This document shows positions 44,827 to 53,305 of a stretch of 64,000 nt of DNA, piece after piece. The position numbers were made by a program, and so were the translations under genes. Position 1 is the first letter of the stretch; every line of letters starts with the position of its first letter. Source of the stretch: Gramella jeungdoensis (GTDB lineage: Bacteria; Bacteroidota; Bacteroidia; Flavobacteriales; Flavobacteriaceae); contig NZ_JAMSCK010000003.1 in the NCBI RefSeq assembly GCF_023805255.1, positions 248,001 through 312,000 of the forward strand, in the 5' to 3' direction. The notes beneath the pieces are model-generated. The model did not search any database. It was not told the origin of the DNA and was given only the letters and a program-made list of their open reading frames with translations.

Positions 44827-46620
44827 TTAACCTGTATGATAATGCTGATAAATAATTCCGGCTTTTGATGATCCTACCACTTCAGCCAGTTCATTTTGAG
44901 AAGCCTCCTTCACCCTTTTCAAAGACCTGAAATGCTTCAGTAATTCTACTACGGTCTTCTCTCCTATTCCCGGGATAGCTTCCAGCTCTGTATTTAGCGC
45001 TGTTTTACTCCTTTTATTGCGATGGAATGTAATTCCGAACCTATGCGCCTCGTTTCTAAGCTGCTGAATTATTTTTAAAGTTTCCGATTTCTTATCAAGA
45101 TATAAAGGGATTGGATCTTCGGGATAAAATATTTCTTCTAATCTCTTTGCTATACCAATAATCGCGATTTTTCCTCGTAAACCCAGTGTTTCCAAAGCTT
45201 TTACTCCGCTTGAAAGCTGACCTTTACCTCCGTCTACAATGATCAGCTGAGGAAGTTCTTCATCTTCATTCAACAACCTGCGGTACCTTCTGAATACAAC
45301 CTCTTCCATTGAAGCGAAATCGTTGGGACCTTCAACGGTCTTGATATTAAATTTACGATAATCTTTTTTACTTGGTTTGCCATTTTTAAAAACAACACAG
45401 GCAGCTACCGGATTGCTCCCCTGGATATTGGAATTATCAAAGCATTCTATATGCCTGGGTTCCTCACTCAGCCTAAGATCTTCCTTCATCTGTGCCATCA
45501 CTCGGTTCACATGCCTGTCTGGATCAACGATTTTCATTTGTTTGAAGCGCTCCTGCCTGTAGTATTTAGCGTTCCTGTGGGAAAGTTCCACAATCTTCTT
45601 TTTATCTCCAAGCTTAGGAACGGTCACCTTAAGGTCCTCCCCAGCATCTACTTTAAATGGGACATAGATCTCCTTAGAGTTCGAATTGAACCTCTGTCTT
45701 ATTTCAATTATAGCAAGCTCCAGTAATTCCCTGTCGCTCTCATCCAGTTTCTTTTTCATCTCAATAGTGTGAGACCTAATGATCGCACCATGAGACAACT
45801 GAAGGAAATTTACATACCCATAGCCCTCATCGGTGACTATTGTGAAGACATCTACATTGTTGATCTTTGGGTTCACAACTGTCGACTTTGACTGGTAGTT
45901 TTCCAGTACATCGATCTTATTCTTGATTCGCTGGGCATCCTCAAACTCCATTTTTTCAGCATGTTCCTTCATCTGATTTTTAAAACGCTGCAAAGAATCC
46001 TTGAAATTCCCTTTAACGATCTGCCTTATAGCCTCAATGTTCCGGTTGTAATCTTCTTCAGTCTGAAGCCCTTCACATGGGCCTTCACAATTCCCCAGAT
46101 GGTATTCCAGGCAAACCTTATATTTTCCGTTTCTAATCTTATCTTCTGCCAGATCATAATTGCAGGTTCTTAGTTTGTAAAGACCTTTAATGAGATCCAA
46201 CAGAGTATTTACGGTTTTGAAACTTGTAAAAGGGCCATAATATTCACTCCCATCCTTTATGAGCTTGCGCGTGGGAAACACACGGGGAAACCTTTCATTT
46301 TTAATACATATCCAGGGATAGGTCTTATCGTCTTTCAGCATCACATTGAAGCGTGGCTGATGCTTCTTGATAAGATTGTTCTCCAACAATAATGCATCGG
46401 TTTCTGAGGCTACAACGATATGCCTTATCTCCCGAATCTTCTTTACCATCACCCCAATGCGGTGGCTGTCATGTTTTTTAGTGAAATAAGAAGTAACCCT
46501 TTTTTTAAGGTTCTTGGCCTTCCCTACGTAAAGTATCTTCCCGTTTTTATCAAAATATTGATAAACCCCGGGGCTGTTAGGCAAAGTTTTTAACTGAACT
46601 TCCAGAGCAGGTTTTTCCAT
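44827..46620 (-). CDS. uvrC: Excinuclease ABC subunit C
   Basis: A 597-residue nuclease making both incisions in nucleotide excision repair with UvrA and UvrB. The GIY-YIG domain (about 12-90) shows GVYQYFDKNGKILYVGKAKNLKKR. A UVR motif (about 205-240) includes MEFEDAQRIKNKI. The RNase H-like half has ECFDNSNIQGSNPVAACVVF and IVDGGKGQL. Tandem helix-hairpin-helix motifs (EAIPGIGEKT) end the protein. It precedes the patatin gene with no spacer. Repair partner mfd is also in this window. Confidence 0.97.
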   Translation of the reverse strand: MEKPALEVQLKTLPNSPGVYQYFDKNGKILYVGKAKNLKKRVTSYFTKKHDSHRIGVMVKKIREIRHIVVASETDALLLENNLIKKHQPRFNVMLKDDKTYPWICIKNERFPRVFPTRKLIKDGSEYYGPFTSFKTVNTLLDLIKGLYKLRTCNYDLAEDKIRNGKYKVCLEYHLGNCEGPCEGLQTEEDYNRNIEAIRQIVKGNFKDSLQRFKNQMKEHAEKMEFEDAQRIKNKIDVLENYQSKSTVVNPKINNVDVFTIVTDEGYGYVNFLQLSHGAIIRSHTIEMKKKLDESDRELLELAIIEIRQRFNSNSKEIYVPFKVDAGEDLKVTVPKLGDKKKIVELSHRNAKYYRQERFKQMKIVDPDRHVNRVMAQMKEDLRLSEEPRHIECFDNSNIQGSNPVAACVVFKNGKPSKKDYRKFNIKTVEGPNDFASMEEVVFRRYRRLLNEDEELPQLIIVDGGKGQLSSGVKALETLGLRGKIAIIGIAKRLEEIFYPEDPIPLYLDKKSETLKIIQQLRNEAHRFGITFHRNKRSKTALNTELEAIPGIGEKTVVELLKHFRSLKRVKEASQNELAEVVGSSKAGIIYQHYHTG

Positions 46621-46698
46621 TACTCAAATTTAAAACATAATTGAGAGCCAGATAAATTTTAAACAGGATTAAAAAATTCTTGATATTAAAAAAAGCTT

Positions 46699-46730
46699 TT
46701 GATTAAATGCATAATCTTTGCTTTACTTTG
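46699..46730 (+). promoter_or_regulatory. Promoter of the RimB-like/rimK cluster
   Basis: TTG at 46699-46701, a 21-base spacer, then TTACTTTG at 46723-46730 (seven of eight consensus positions). It covers the ATG at 46707 and so favours the downstream start at 46770. Confidence 0.5.
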
Positions 46731-46769
46731 TACCGGCTTAACTTTTTATGGTTTTTAGTATATTGCAAT

Positions 46770-47219
46770 ATGGAGAAGATCGTGATTGGCAGGTTCGACA
46801 AGGCAGATTTCCCTGCCTTAAACCTTAACGATATCGCCGTAAAGATCGATACCGGCGCTTACACTTCATCAATTCATTGCGAAAACATAATCGAAAAAGA
46901 CAACGAGATCCATTGTAGGTTCCTTGATGAGGAACATCCTTTATATGATGGACAGGAATTCGTTTTCGAAGACTACGATATTGTATTTGTTAGAAGTAGT
47001 AATGGTATAATCCAGAAGAGATATCAGGTTCAGTCAAACATCCGCTTATTTGGCAAAACCTTTAAAATCTCACTTTCACTATCAGACCGGCAGGAAATGA
47101 GATATCCTGTGTTGTTAGGCAGAAAATTTTTAACCAAAAAATTTATAGTGGATACCGAATTAATCGACGTATCCTATAATCAGAAGATAAATGAAGATAA
47201 GAATTCTATCAAGAAATAG
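46770..47219 (+). CDS. RimB-like retropepsin-fold protease (putative ATP-dependent zinc protease family)
   Basis: A 149-residue protein of the Zn_protease/DUF785 family (RimB type). The [12 protein letters not shown] motif near 21-33 is the retropepsin-like Asp-Thr-Gly loop; PVLLGRKFL near the end is the matching family block. In Pseudomonas the RimB homologue works with RimK to trim glutamate tails from a ribosomal protein. The start is the ATG at 46770, as the earlier ATG at 46707 lies within the promoter. The 3' end overlaps rimK by 29 bases, so the two are coupled. Confidence 0.85.
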   Translation: MEKIVIGRFDKADFPALNLNDIAVKIDTGAYTSSIHCENIIEKDNEIHCRFLDEEHPLYDGQEFVFEDYDIVFVRSSNGIIQKRYQVQSNIRLFGKTFKISLSLSDRQEMRYPVLLGRKFLTKKFIVDTELIDVSYNQKINEDKNSIKK

Positions 47220-48063
47220 CAGGCTTTACTCTACCAGCCGACTGGTGGAAGCTGCGAAGAAAAGAAATCATGAAGTTGAAGTGATAGATCCAATAAAGTG
47301 CGATCTTATTATTGAGAAAAAAAACCCCTGTATTTATTATAAAGGCCATTTCTTGGAAGATACCGACGCTGTAATCCCCAGGATTGGAGCCTCCATTACT
47401 TTTTATGGAACCGCCGTGGTGCGGCAGTTCGAGATGATGGGAACCTTTACCACAACAGAATCGCAGGCACTGGTAAGAAGCCGGGATAAGTTAAGGAGTT
47501 TACAGATCCTATCCCGGGCAAGACTTGGCCTTCCTAAAACGGTTTTCACCAATTATTCCAAAGACGTCAAGGAAATAATTGAACATGTAGGCGGAGCTCC
47601 TGTAATTATTAAGCTTCTGGAAGGCACCCAGGGCCTTGGGGTTGTTCTGGCCGAAACACAGAATGCAGCCGAATCGGTTATCGAAGCATTTAACGGACTA
47701 CAGGCACGGGTAATCGTGCAGGAGTTTATTAAGGAAGCTGGCGGAGCTGATATTCGTGCGTTTGTGGTGGACGGACATGTTGTTGGGGCAATGAAAAGAC
47801 AGGGAAAAGAGGGAGAATTCAGGTCTAATCTGCACCGTGGAGGATCAGCTTCTGTGATCCAGCTTACCGATGATGAGGAAAACGCAGCCATAAAAGCCGC
47901 TAAAGCCATGGCGCTTGGAGTTGCGGGTGTAGATATGCTTCAAAGTAGCCGAGGACCCTTAATTCTGGAAGTGAACAGTTCACCGGGACTTGAAGGAATT
48001 GAAGAAGCCACCGGGAAGGATATCGCCAAAACCATTATAAGATACATCGAAAGAAACGTATAA
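47191..48063 (+). CDS. rimK: RimK family ATP-grasp glutamate ligase
   Basis: A 290-residue ATP-grasp amidoligase. An N-terminal domain (about 1-95) precedes the grasp fold with [49 protein letters not shown] and [14 protein letters not shown]. coli RimK adds glutamates to ribosomal protein S6; other relatives ligate different substrates. Overlap with the RimB-like gene and a 3-base gap to the deacylase gene make one operon. The substrate in Bacteroidota is unproven. Confidence 0.92.
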   Translation: MKIRILSRNSRLYSTSRLVEAAKKRNHEVEVIDPIKCDLIIEKKNPCIYYKGHFLEDTDAVIPRIGASITFYGTAVVRQFEMMGTFTTTESQALVRSRDKLRSLQILSRARLGLPKTVFTNYSKDVKEIIEHVGGAPVIIKLLEGTQGLGVVLAETQNAAESVIEAFNGLQARVIVQEFIKEAGGADIRAFVVDGHVVGAMKRQGKEGEFRSNLHRGGSASVIQLTDDEENAAIKAAKAMALGVAGVDMLQSSRGPLILEVNSSPGLEGIEEATGKDIAKTIIRYIERNV

Positions 48064-48066
48064 TAT

Positions 48067-49056
48067 ATGCCTCGTATAGACAAGAACAACGTTCTTGAGA
48101 TCTTAGGAGAAAAAGTACTTCCGGGAAAGGGAGCTACTATCAATTTCAACATGGCCAAGCTCTATACCACCACTTCGGTGGAAGTACCCGTGATCATAGA
48201 ACGCTCCAAAAAACCGGGTCCTGTAGTTCTTCTTACAGCAGGAATTCATGGGGATGAGATCAACGGGGTAGAGATTGTTAGGCAGATCATTTCCAAAGGA
48301 ATCAATAAACCTCAAATAGGCACTGTTATCTGCATTCCCATCGTGAATATATTTGGGTTTTTAAATATGTCAAGGGAATTTCCTGACGGAAGGGATCTCA
48401 ATCGCGTTTTTCCAGGAACTAAACATGGCTCGCTGGCAAGTCGCTTTGCCTATCAGTTCGTAAAGAAAATATTGCCCATAGCCGATTTTTGCCTGGATTT
48501 CCATACAGGAGGAGCCGCTCGATTCAATGCTCCACAGATTAGGGTCAAAAAAGGAGATAAACAAAGCATTAAATATGCCCGCATTTTCAACGCTCCTTTC
48601 ACCATTCATTCCAAAACCATTACCAAATCTTTTAGAGAAACCTGTTCAAAACTGGGAATTCCCGTTCTTCTTTTTGAAGGAGGAAAATCCCTTGACAGCA
48701 ATAAGGATATTGCCAAATACGGTGTGGAAGGTGTTATGAGAATTCTTAGTCACCTAGAAATGCTGAATGCGAAATTCGATTATCCGGATGTAAAAATGGA
48801 TACAGTGCTAATAGAAAACAGTTCATGGCTTCGGGCAAAGTATAGCGGACTTTTACATGTGAAAGTTCCCTGTGGAAAACATGTAGAAAAAGGAGAATAC
48901 ATCGCCACCATTACTGACCCTTACGGAAAATTCAGGCATAAGATAAAGTCAACCAGCGAAGGTTATGTGATCAATGTGAACGAATCTCCAATCGTGTACC
49001 AGGGAGATGCGATTTTTCATATTTCTATGCAACCAAAAACCGAGGAGCATGCATAA
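48067..49056 (+). CDS. Succinylglutamate desuccinylase/aspartoacylase family protein
   Basis: A 329-residue M14-like zinc deacylase/carboxypeptidase. Zinc ligands His and Glu are in TAGIHGDEINGVE (about 58-70) and the second His in DFCLDFHTGGA. A C-terminal biotinyl-like barrel (KVPCGKHVEKGEYIATITDPYGK) follows. The family removes N-acyl or C-terminal acidic groups. Its place next to rimK suggests it trims or processes a RimK-type product; this is an inference. The 5-formyl-THF cyclo-ligase start overlaps its end by 8 bases. Confidence 0.9.
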   Translation: MPRIDKNNVLEILGEKVLPGKGATINFNMAKLYTTTSVEVPVIIERSKKPGPVVLLTAGIHGDEINGVEIVRQIISKGINKPQIGTVICIPIVNIFGFLNMSREFPDGRDLNRVFPGTKHGSLASRFAYQFVKKILPIADFCLDFHTGGAARFNAPQIRVKKGDKQSIKYARIFNAPFTIHSKTITKSFRETCSKLGIPVLLFEGGKSLDSNKDIAKYGVEGVMRILSHLEMLNAKFDYPDVKMDTVLIENSSWLRAKYSGLLHVKVPCGKHVEKGEYIATITDPYGKFRHKIKSTSEGYVINVNESPIVYQGDAIFHISMQPKTEEHA

Positions 49057-49618
49057 GAGTGAGATCAGGAAAAAATACAAGAAGCTAAGAACTGAATTAA
49101 GCGAGGCAGATATTGAAAGAATGAGCCTTGAGATCGCAAACCGATCGCTGGAACTACCCGTATGGGACTACAGGTTCTATCATATATTTTTGAGCATCGC
49201 TGAGCAGAAAGAGGTAGATACCGAATTTCTGCTGCATATTCTGCAGGGAAAAGATAAAGAAGTAGTGATCCCGAGAGCCGATAATAAAACAGGGAATCTT
49301 GTAAATTACTTACTTACAGATCAAACCGTAATAAAGAAAAGCAGATGGAACATCCCCGAACCGCAGGAAGGGATCGAGATCTCCACAGAGAAAATTGAAG
49401 TAGTATTCATTCCCCTGCTGGCTTTCGATGAAAAGGGCCATAGAGTAGGATACGGAAAAGGATTTTATGACCGGTTTTTAGCTAGCTGCAGGCCCGATCT
49501 TGTTAAAATAGGCCTTTCCTTTTTTAAGCCCGTTGAAGAAATAAAAGAGGTATTTAGTAGTGACGTACCTTTAAATTACTGTGTCACACCCGATAAGATT
49601 TATGAATTTCATCATTAA
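49049..49618 (+). CDS. 5-formyltetrahydrofolate cyclo-ligase
   Basis: A 189-residue enzyme that converts 5-formyl-THF to 5,10-methenyl-THF with ATP. The N-terminal RKKYKKLR and the C-terminal FDEKGHRVGYGKGFYDRFL motif identify the family; the latter binds ATP phosphates and substrate. The start is the ATG at 49049 (MHKSEIRKKYKKL); the frame is open to 49007 inside the preceding gene. Its 8-base overlap puts it in the RimB/RimK/deacylase operon, probably as a co-transcribed passenger. Confidence 0.93.
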   Translation: MHKSEIRKKYKKLRTELSEADIERMSLEIANRSLELPVWDYRFYHIFLSIAEQKEVDTEFLLHILQGKDKEVVIPRADNKTGNLVNYLLTDQTVIKKSRWNIPEPQEGIEISTEKIEVVFIPLLAFDEKGHRVGYGKGFYDRFLASCRPDLVKIGLSFFKPVEEIKEVFSSDVPLNYCVTPDKIYEFHH

Positions 49619-49625
49619 ATAATTT

Positions 49626-49656
49626 TTGTAATGATGAGACTATTGCGTTATTTTTA
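49626..49656 (+). promoter_or_regulatory. Promoter of the histidine kinase gene
   Basis: TTG at 49626-49628, a 20-base spacer, then TATTTTTA at 49649-49656 (seven of eight consensus positions). The kinase ATG is 19 bases further on. Confidence 0.5.
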
Positions 49657-49674
49657 ACCTGACAAATCACTTTG

Positions 49675-51129
49675 ATGCTCAGCGACCTACAGTTAAATAG
49701 CATTCTGGAAGATTTTGATATCGCCTACTGGAAAATTAACCTGTTTTCAAAGGAGATAACCTGGTCTGAGCACTTCAACTCTCTTGTTGGGAACCCTGAG
49801 ATACGCGAAGATCGCTTTGAGTTTTTCATAAATCACATCCTTCACCCCGACTATAGGTACGATTTCCGAATTCATTTTGAACAGCTTATCAAGGAAAATG
49901 AGGCTTTCAGTTTCGAAATAAAATTAAAGCTGGAAAACGGGAAATATCGCTGGTTCGAATGCAAGAATCTTAAAAATAAGGGACAGAATCTACGCGAAAC
50001 AGCTGTGCTTCTTTTCGTGAATATTCACCAAAGCAAGCGGGACCAGTATACCATTGAGGAAAATTTCTTCTATTATCGGGAAACGGCAGAAATGACATCT
50101 ACCGGGGGCTGGTATATAGATACAGTGAACAAGCACATTTACTGGGATGATGTTTCCCGGAAAATCGTTGATTGCCCGAGAGATTTTCAGCCTGCCTATG
50201 AAGACCGGATGAAATTCTATGCCAAGGAGCATCATAACCGGATGCGAAATGCCTTTGATAAATGTGAGAATTATGGCATCCCTTTTAAACTGGAGCTTAA
50301 AATGGTATCCTTTCAGAATCGTGAATTCTGGGTGAGGCTCACTGGAAAACCAGTTTATAATGAAGAGCAGGAAGTAATAGGGATTAGAGGGGTTCTACAG
50401 AATATTGATGAGAATAAGAATAATGAACTTAATCTGCAGAATTCACTGGATATTATCGCGACTCAGAATTCAAGACTCTTTAATTTTGCACATATAGTAT
50501 CCCACCATTTAAGATCACACAGTAGTAACCTAAGTCTAATCGTTGAACTACTCAGGGAATCCAAAAGCGATAAGGATAAACTGGATCTTCTGGCAAATGT
50601 GGAAGATGTGGCCGGCAATCTGGATTCGGCAATTTCAAGATTAAACGACATTGTAAGCATCCAAACTTCATTGAAGAAAGAAAGAGTTTGGATCAGGTTT
50701 GAAGATGCCATGGAAGTGGTTCTGGCATCAATTTCCTCCCTTATTAATCGAGAAAATGCAAAAATCGTCGCCGAATTTCAGGATTTAAAAGAAATTCGGT
50801 ATATCCCTGAATATCTTGAAAGTATTTTATTAAATTTAATCACGAATGCAATCCGGTACAGGCAACCGGGACGTAAACCAGTTATTTTTATTCAGACCTA
50901 TGTTGAGAATGACAAGGAGTATCTTGAAGTTAGCGACAACGGGATGGGAATAGATCTGGATGAGTATGGTGACAAGATGTTTGGAATGTATAAATCTTTT
51001 CATCATAACAATCCGGAAGCAAAAGGAATTGGTTTATTTATTACAAAGAACCAGGTAGAAGCCCTTGGAGGGACCATATCTGTGAGTAGTACCCTGGATA
51101 TAGGGACTACTTTTAAAATACAATTCTAG
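49675..51129 (+). CDS. PAS-domain sensor histidine kinase (soluble)
   Basis: A 484-residue histidine kinase without transmembrane segments, so probably cytoplasmic. Two PAS domains lie at about 8-125 and 130-250, the second with a PAC-like end (VIGIRGVLQNIDENKN). The dimerisation helix has the phospho-acceptor H in VSHHLRSHSS at about 276. The ATPase domain has the N box (NLITNAIRYRQ, near 391), DNGMGID near 421 and GIGLFITKN. It starts at the ATG at 49675 (49672 is an adjacent TTG). It is 11 bases before a response regulator gene, its probable partner. Confidence 0.93.
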   Translation: MLSDLQLNSILEDFDIAYWKINLFSKEITWSEHFNSLVGNPEIREDRFEFFINHILHPDYRYDFRIHFEQLIKENEAFSFEIKLKLENGKYRWFECKNLKNKGQNLRETAVLLFVNIHQSKRDQYTIEENFFYYRETAEMTSTGGWYIDTVNKHIYWDDVSRKIVDCPRDFQPAYEDRMKFYAKEHHNRMRNAFDKCENYGIPFKLELKMVSFQNREFWVRLTGKPVYNEEQEVIGIRGVLQNIDENKNNELNLQNSLDIIATQNSRLFNFAHIVSHHLRSHSSNLSLIVELLRESKSDKDKLDLLANVEDVAGNLDSAISRLNDIVSIQTSLKKERVWIRFEDAMEVVLASISSLINRENAKIVAEFQDLKEIRYIPEYLESILLNLITNAIRYRQPGRKPVIFIQTYVENDKEYLEVSDNGMGIDLDEYGDKMFGMYKSFHHNNPEAKGIGLFITKNQVEALGGTISVSSTLDIGTTFKIQF

Positions 51130-51140
51130 ATCTATTTGAT

Positions 51141-51557
51141 ATGGGGCAAAAAGTAGAGCTAGCGTGTATCATTGATGATGATAAGATATACGTGAACTTA
51201 GTTAAGAAAATCATCGAAATTAAAAAGCTTTCCGAGAATTTACTTATTTACAAGAACGGTAAAGAAGCACTGGACTATTTTAAGGAGATCATGGAAAATG
51301 TCACCGATGAAGACAAACTTCCTGATATCATCTTTCTGGATCTGAATATGCCTGTAATGGACGGATGGGAATTTTTGAACGAATTCATCAAAATCAAGAA
51401 TCAGCTGAATAAAAAGATCACTTTATACGTGGTAAGTTCTTCCATAGACCCACGTGATCTTGAGAGGGCACGTTCTTTCAATCTCGTGACCGATTATCTT
51501 ATCAAGCCTATTGAGCTGAAAAAGTTCGAGAAGATATTCGAGAAAACTGCCGCTTAA
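51141..51557 (+). CDS. Single-domain response regulator
   Basis: A 138-residue receiver domain with no output domain. The acidic pocket is IIDDD at about 10-14, the phospho-acceptor D67 in IIFLDLNMPVMDGWEF, and the conserved lysine in DYLIKPIEL. The Rcp1-like form probably relays phosphate to other proteins or acts by protein-protein contact. It follows the histidine kinase by 11 bases and ends next to the convergent lspA stop with no spacer. Confidence 0.95.
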   Translation: MGQKVELACIIDDDKIYVNLVKKIIEIKKLSENLLIYKNGKEALDYFKEIMENVTDEDKLPDIIFLDLNMPVMDGWEFLNEFIKIKNQLNKKITLYVVSSSIDPRDLERARSFNLVTDYLIKPIELKKFEKIFEKTAA

Positions 51558-52175
51558 TTATTCCGCTCCTTCTTCCTTAGCCTTAGGAAAAGCTTTTTTA
51601 TTGAAAAGAAGCAATATTGCCACACCAACACTTATTGCAGAATCAGCAATATTAAAAACAGGTTCAAAGAAAGTAAAATACTTTCCACCCCAGAATGGTA
51701 TCCACTCAGGTAAATATCCCTTCCATAAAGGAAAATAGAGCATGTCTACCACCTTCCCGTGAAATAAAGAACTATACCCGCCGTCAGCCGGCAAAAAGCT
51801 CGCTATCTGGCCGTAACTGTCGTCAAAGATGATCCCGTAAAAAACAGAATCGATGATATTTCCAAAAGCACCTGCAAAGATCATGGCTATAGCAACTATC
51901 AGGATCCTGGACCCCCCTTTTCTCACCGAATCCCAGAGCCAGTAACCTATACCAACAATAGCTCCAAGGCGGAAAAGCGTAAGCGCCAGTTTTCCATATT
52001 CACCAGGAATCTTAGTACCCCAGGCCATACCTTCATTTTCCACGAAAAGGATTCTGAACCATTCAAAGACTCTTACTTCATCACCTAAAGCAAAATTGGT
52101 TTTTATATAGATCTTGGAAATCTGATCTATAAGAAGGATCAGAATAATGATGATTCCGGCTTTTTTAAGGGACAT
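51558..52175 (-). CDS. lspA: Lipoprotein signal peptidase LspA
   Basis: A 205-residue inner membrane aspartyl protease that cuts signal peptides of prolipoproteins. Four transmembrane helices are visible. The catalytic aspartates lie in GAFGNIIDSVFYG and VFNIADSAISVG. It is longer than E. coli LspA (164) because of an extended periplasmic loop between these two motifs, common in Bacteroidota. Several predicted lipoproteins in this window would be its substrates. It is downstream of a secreted protein gene and the ileS/dksA-like unit. Confidence 0.95.
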   Translation of the reverse strand: MSLKKAGIIIILILLIDQISKIYIKTNFALGDEVRVFEWFRILFVENEGMAWGTKIPGEYGKLALTLFRLGAIVGIGYWLWDSVRKGGSRILIVAIAMIFAGAFGNIIDSVFYGIIFDDSYGQIASFLPADGGYSSLFHGKVVDMLYFPLWKGYLPEWIPFWGGKYFTFFEPVFNIADSAISVGVAILLLFNKKAFPKAKEEGAE

Positions 52176-52218
52176 GGAATTTTTTTTGTTGAAAACGGCT
52201 CAAAAATACTAATATTAT

Positions 52219-52839
52219 TTAGTTTTTACGCACCTGAATATCCCCATCTATACTCGTAAGCCTTAAAGGGTTCCTGCCGGGCAGAAATTGAGGGATTTTA
52301 AGCTTCCCATTTCTCGTGTTTGCTTCGATCATTCCTGAAGCCGTTTCCACCAGGATATCCCCACTGTAAGTATTGATCACAGCCGACCCAGAAAATGCCA
52401 ATAGATGGCAGTAGCCCTGTTTAAGATCGGCGTAAACAGATTTATAATCTCCATGCGCGATCACCGAGGCAAGGTTTGAATTGATAATTATCTCCATACC
52501 TATGGGAACTTCCAGTTGAATCTCCAGGGAAAACACCTTATGTGCACTAAGCTTATCGTAGCCGCCGGTAAGAATCTCGGGGTAACGTGTGGAAAGCCTG
52601 AACTCGCCATCCCGGATCGAGGTATCCAGTATTATTTCATCATAATACTCACCTTCAGAATGGGTTTGGATAGAGATAGTAGGTTTATTTGTGGTAGATA
52701 TCCGTATCCTGAAAACCTCATCGGTATCAATACGAATAGTCCGGATTTTCTGTGCATCGATCAGCTCTTTCGTATCCCTTTGAGCTATTAGTGGACAGGA
52801 AATCATCAACACCAGCAAAAAGATACAAATCCTATTCAA
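52219..52839 (-). CDS. Secreted DUF4097-like beta-rich protein
   Basis: A 206-residue protein with a signal peptide (ICIFLLVLMISCPLIAQ). The mature part consists of short strands with GDYKSVYADLKQG, SGDILVETASGMIEANTRNG and SIDGDIQVRKN motifs, the repeating pattern of DUF4097/adhesin-like beta-helix proteins. The cysteine at 15 precedes PLIAQ and does not form a good lipobox, so signal peptidase I cleavage is more likely. Role unknown. It lies 43 bases before lspA on the same strand and 79 bases after the dksA-like stop, with a terminator between. Confidence 0.78.
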   Translation of the reverse strand: MNRICIFLLVLMISCPLIAQRDTKELIDAQKIRTIRIDTDEVFRIRISTTNKPTISIQTHSEGEYYDEIILDTSIRDGEFRLSTRYPEILTGGYDKLSAHKVFSLEIQLEVPIGMEIIINSNLASVIAHGDYKSVYADLKQGYCHLLAFSGSAVINTYSGDILVETASGMIEANTRNGKLKIPQFLPGRNPLRLTSIDGDIQVRKN

Positions 52840-52858
52840 AACACATCACTAAAAAGAA

Positions 52859-52893
52859 AAAACGCCCTGTTCCAAATAATGGAGGGGCGTTTT
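52859..52893 (-). terminator. Terminator of the ileS/dksA-like unit
   Basis: AAAACGCCC at 52859-52867 pairs with GGGCGTTTT at 52885-52893. The inner TCCA/TGGA adds pairing. It is 26 bases beyond the dksA-like stop. The trailing T-run on the minus strand is short. Confidence 0.75.
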
Positions 52894-52918
52894 AAATTTA
52901 TATATTATAAAGTAAAGT

Positions 52919-53302
52919 TTATCGTTGCATATTCTTAGCCTCGATGCTCAAGGTAGCATGCGGAACCAGAAGAAGCCTTTCTTTGGCTATAAGCTTTCCG
53001 GTCACCCTACAAACACCATATGTTTTGTTTTCGATTCGCATCAAGGCATTCTTAAGGTCCCTGATGAATTTCTCCTGACGGATCGCCAACTGAGAATTAG
53101 CTTCCTTGCTCATAGTTTCACTTCCCTCTTCAAAAGCCTTGAAGGTAGGAGAAGTATCATCGGTACCATTGTTACCGTCATTCTTATAAGCATTCTTGTA
53201 GATCTCCAGTTGTTCCTGTGCTTTTTCAATCTTCTTTTTGATCAGAGCTTTGAACTCCGCCAGATCCGCATCACTGTAACGTTCTTTTACTTCTGTAGAC
53301 AT
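52919..53302 (-). CDS. TraR/DksA family protein with a reduced zinc finger
   Basis: A 127-residue protein of the DksA/TraR type. A long charged coiled-coil (about 12-90) is followed by the globular end YGVCRVTGKLIAKERLLLVPHATL. DksA binds the RNA polymerase secondary channel and tunes stringent-response transcription. Only one of the four zinc-finger cysteines remains (C98); the others are replaced by non-ligand residues. The family fold may be kept without zinc. It starts 3 bases after ileS and is co-transcribed with it. Confidence 0.9.
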   Translation of the reverse strand: MSTEVKERYSDADLAEFKALIKKKIEKAQEQLEIYKNAYKNDGNNGTDDTSPTFKAFEEGSETMSKEANSQLAIRQEKFIRDLKNALMRIENKTYGVCRVTGKLIAKERLLLVPHATLSIEAKNMQR

Positions 53303-53305
53303 AGC

